This document shows positions 63,692 through 64,000 of a DNA stretch of 64,000 bases, piece after piece; positions within the stretch are counted from its first letter, which is position 1; the number at the start of each line of letters is the position of its first letter. A program made the translations under genes and the position numbers. The notes under the pieces are model-generated. The model was not told the DNA's origin and searched no databases. It saw only the letters and a program-made list of their open reading frames with translations. This stretch comes from Bacteroidales bacterium (GTDB lineage: Bacteria; Bacteroidota; Bacteroidia; Bacteroidales; Prolixibacteraceae), in NCBI GenBank assembly GCA_012719495.1, contig JAAYAG010000118.1, positions 30,082 to 94,081 of the forward strand, in the 5' to 3' direction.

Positions 63692-64000
63692 CGTCAAAGT
63701 TTATTGTATATCAGCGCGGCTTAGGTTATTCTTTAACGATTTTCATGCGTTCAACGTTATTTTTCCTGACTTTTCCCTTTTAGTGCGGTGATTTCAGTTT
63801 TGCTATTAGTGCTTTCATTTTTCAGATGGTTGTGCTTTAATGGCAACTATTATTTGAGTGATGTGATTTTAAAGCAGAAGATTGCTGTTTACAAGTGGCG
63901 GACAATGAGCTTTGCATAAAACACTGTTTTCCTGCATTAAATTTCCTCGATTTAGCCCGCTAATACTCAAAAATTTGCTTTGTAAAACAGCGTTTTATGC
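63692..64000. other. 309-bp region without a clear gene; inverted repeat at the edge
   Basis: No convincing ORF. GCATAAAACACTGTTTT (63914-63930) and AAAACAGCGTTTTATGC (63984-64000) form an inverted repeat with 16 of 17 matching bases, and the second copy is cut by the window end. A short minus-strand reading frame ending ERMKIVKE-stop (63726-63779) could be the tail of a gene but is interrupted upstream. Confidence 0.4.

Noticed and set aside
63726..63779. Minus-strand frame ending ERMKIVKE, like a T9SS tail
   Set aside because: Only 17 codons are open before a stop, and other frames upstream do not continue a sorting domain; too short to call.
1..64000. CRISPR arrays, transposases, integrases, rRNA
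   Set aside because: None was seen on either strand; repeats found are short regulatory or protein-internal ones.

Overview
The window looks like chromosomal DNA of a Bacteroidota bacterium, probably of the Bacteroidales/Marinilabiliales kind. The evidence is a short (286-residue) primary sigma factor, a serine palmitoyltransferase-like enzyme for sphingolipids, a secreted protein with a type IX secretion (T9SS) C-terminal sorting domain, many lipoproteins and small outer-membrane barrels, A-rich leaders instead of Shine-Dalgarno sites, and several promoters of the Bacteroides type (-33 TTTG, -7 TAnnTTTG). No rRNA operon, phage, transposase, integrase or CRISPR array was seen. One tRNA (Pro, CGG) is present.

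Layout. 1-5.3 kb: cell-envelope and housekeeping genes (bamD partial, spt, a TetR regulator, a membrane sensor that has lost its DNA-binding domain, rsgA, DoxX). 5.5-10.1 kb: small mixed genes (GNAT, GIN-domain adhesin-like protein, AlkD-type glycosylase, DUF190). 10.2-20.7 kb: a plus-strand run of secreted proteins, including two barrel-plus-periplasmic-hydrolase gene pairs (S41-like protease, class C beta-lactamase-like hydrolase), an OmpA-like protein with a jelly-roll domain, and a large mosaic C10-type cysteine peptidase exported by T9SS. 20.8-35.8 kb: core genes: tRNA-Pro, a TsaC/YciO protein, trkH-trkA potassium uptake, ComEC, two PAS histidine kinases, def-ruvX, primary sigma factor, HtrA/DegQ protease, dapF.

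35.8-41.8 kb: two large TMTC-like GT-C membrane proteins with TPR tails. They flank a DPM1-like glycosyltransferase, a DUF2304 membrane protein and a small secreted protein with an exosortase-type C-terminal anchor. This is the best candidate for a little-described system: a bacterial analogue of TMTC/dolichyl-phosphate-mannose protein or glycan glycosylation. 41.8-46.2 kb: CPBP membrane protein, thioesterase, GT4, OB-fold and YceI proteins, methyltransferase.

46.2-61.2 kb: a surface-polysaccharide locus with glycosyltransferases, a WecD-like N-acetyltransferase and WecE aminotransferase (dTDP-Fuc4NAc), a flippase-like LPG-synthase-TM protein, a hexapeptide acyltransferase, a sugar-nucleotide epimerase, an ATP-grasp ligase, a Wzm/Wzt-type ABC exporter followed by a sulfotransferase, a two-domain GT2 enzyme and a DUF2142-like membrane protein. 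Together these suggest an amino-deoxysugar-containing and possibly sulfated glycan exported by an ABC transporter. The right end carries an AmpG-like MFS transporter, a degenerate M23 peptidase and an inverted repeat cut by the window edge.
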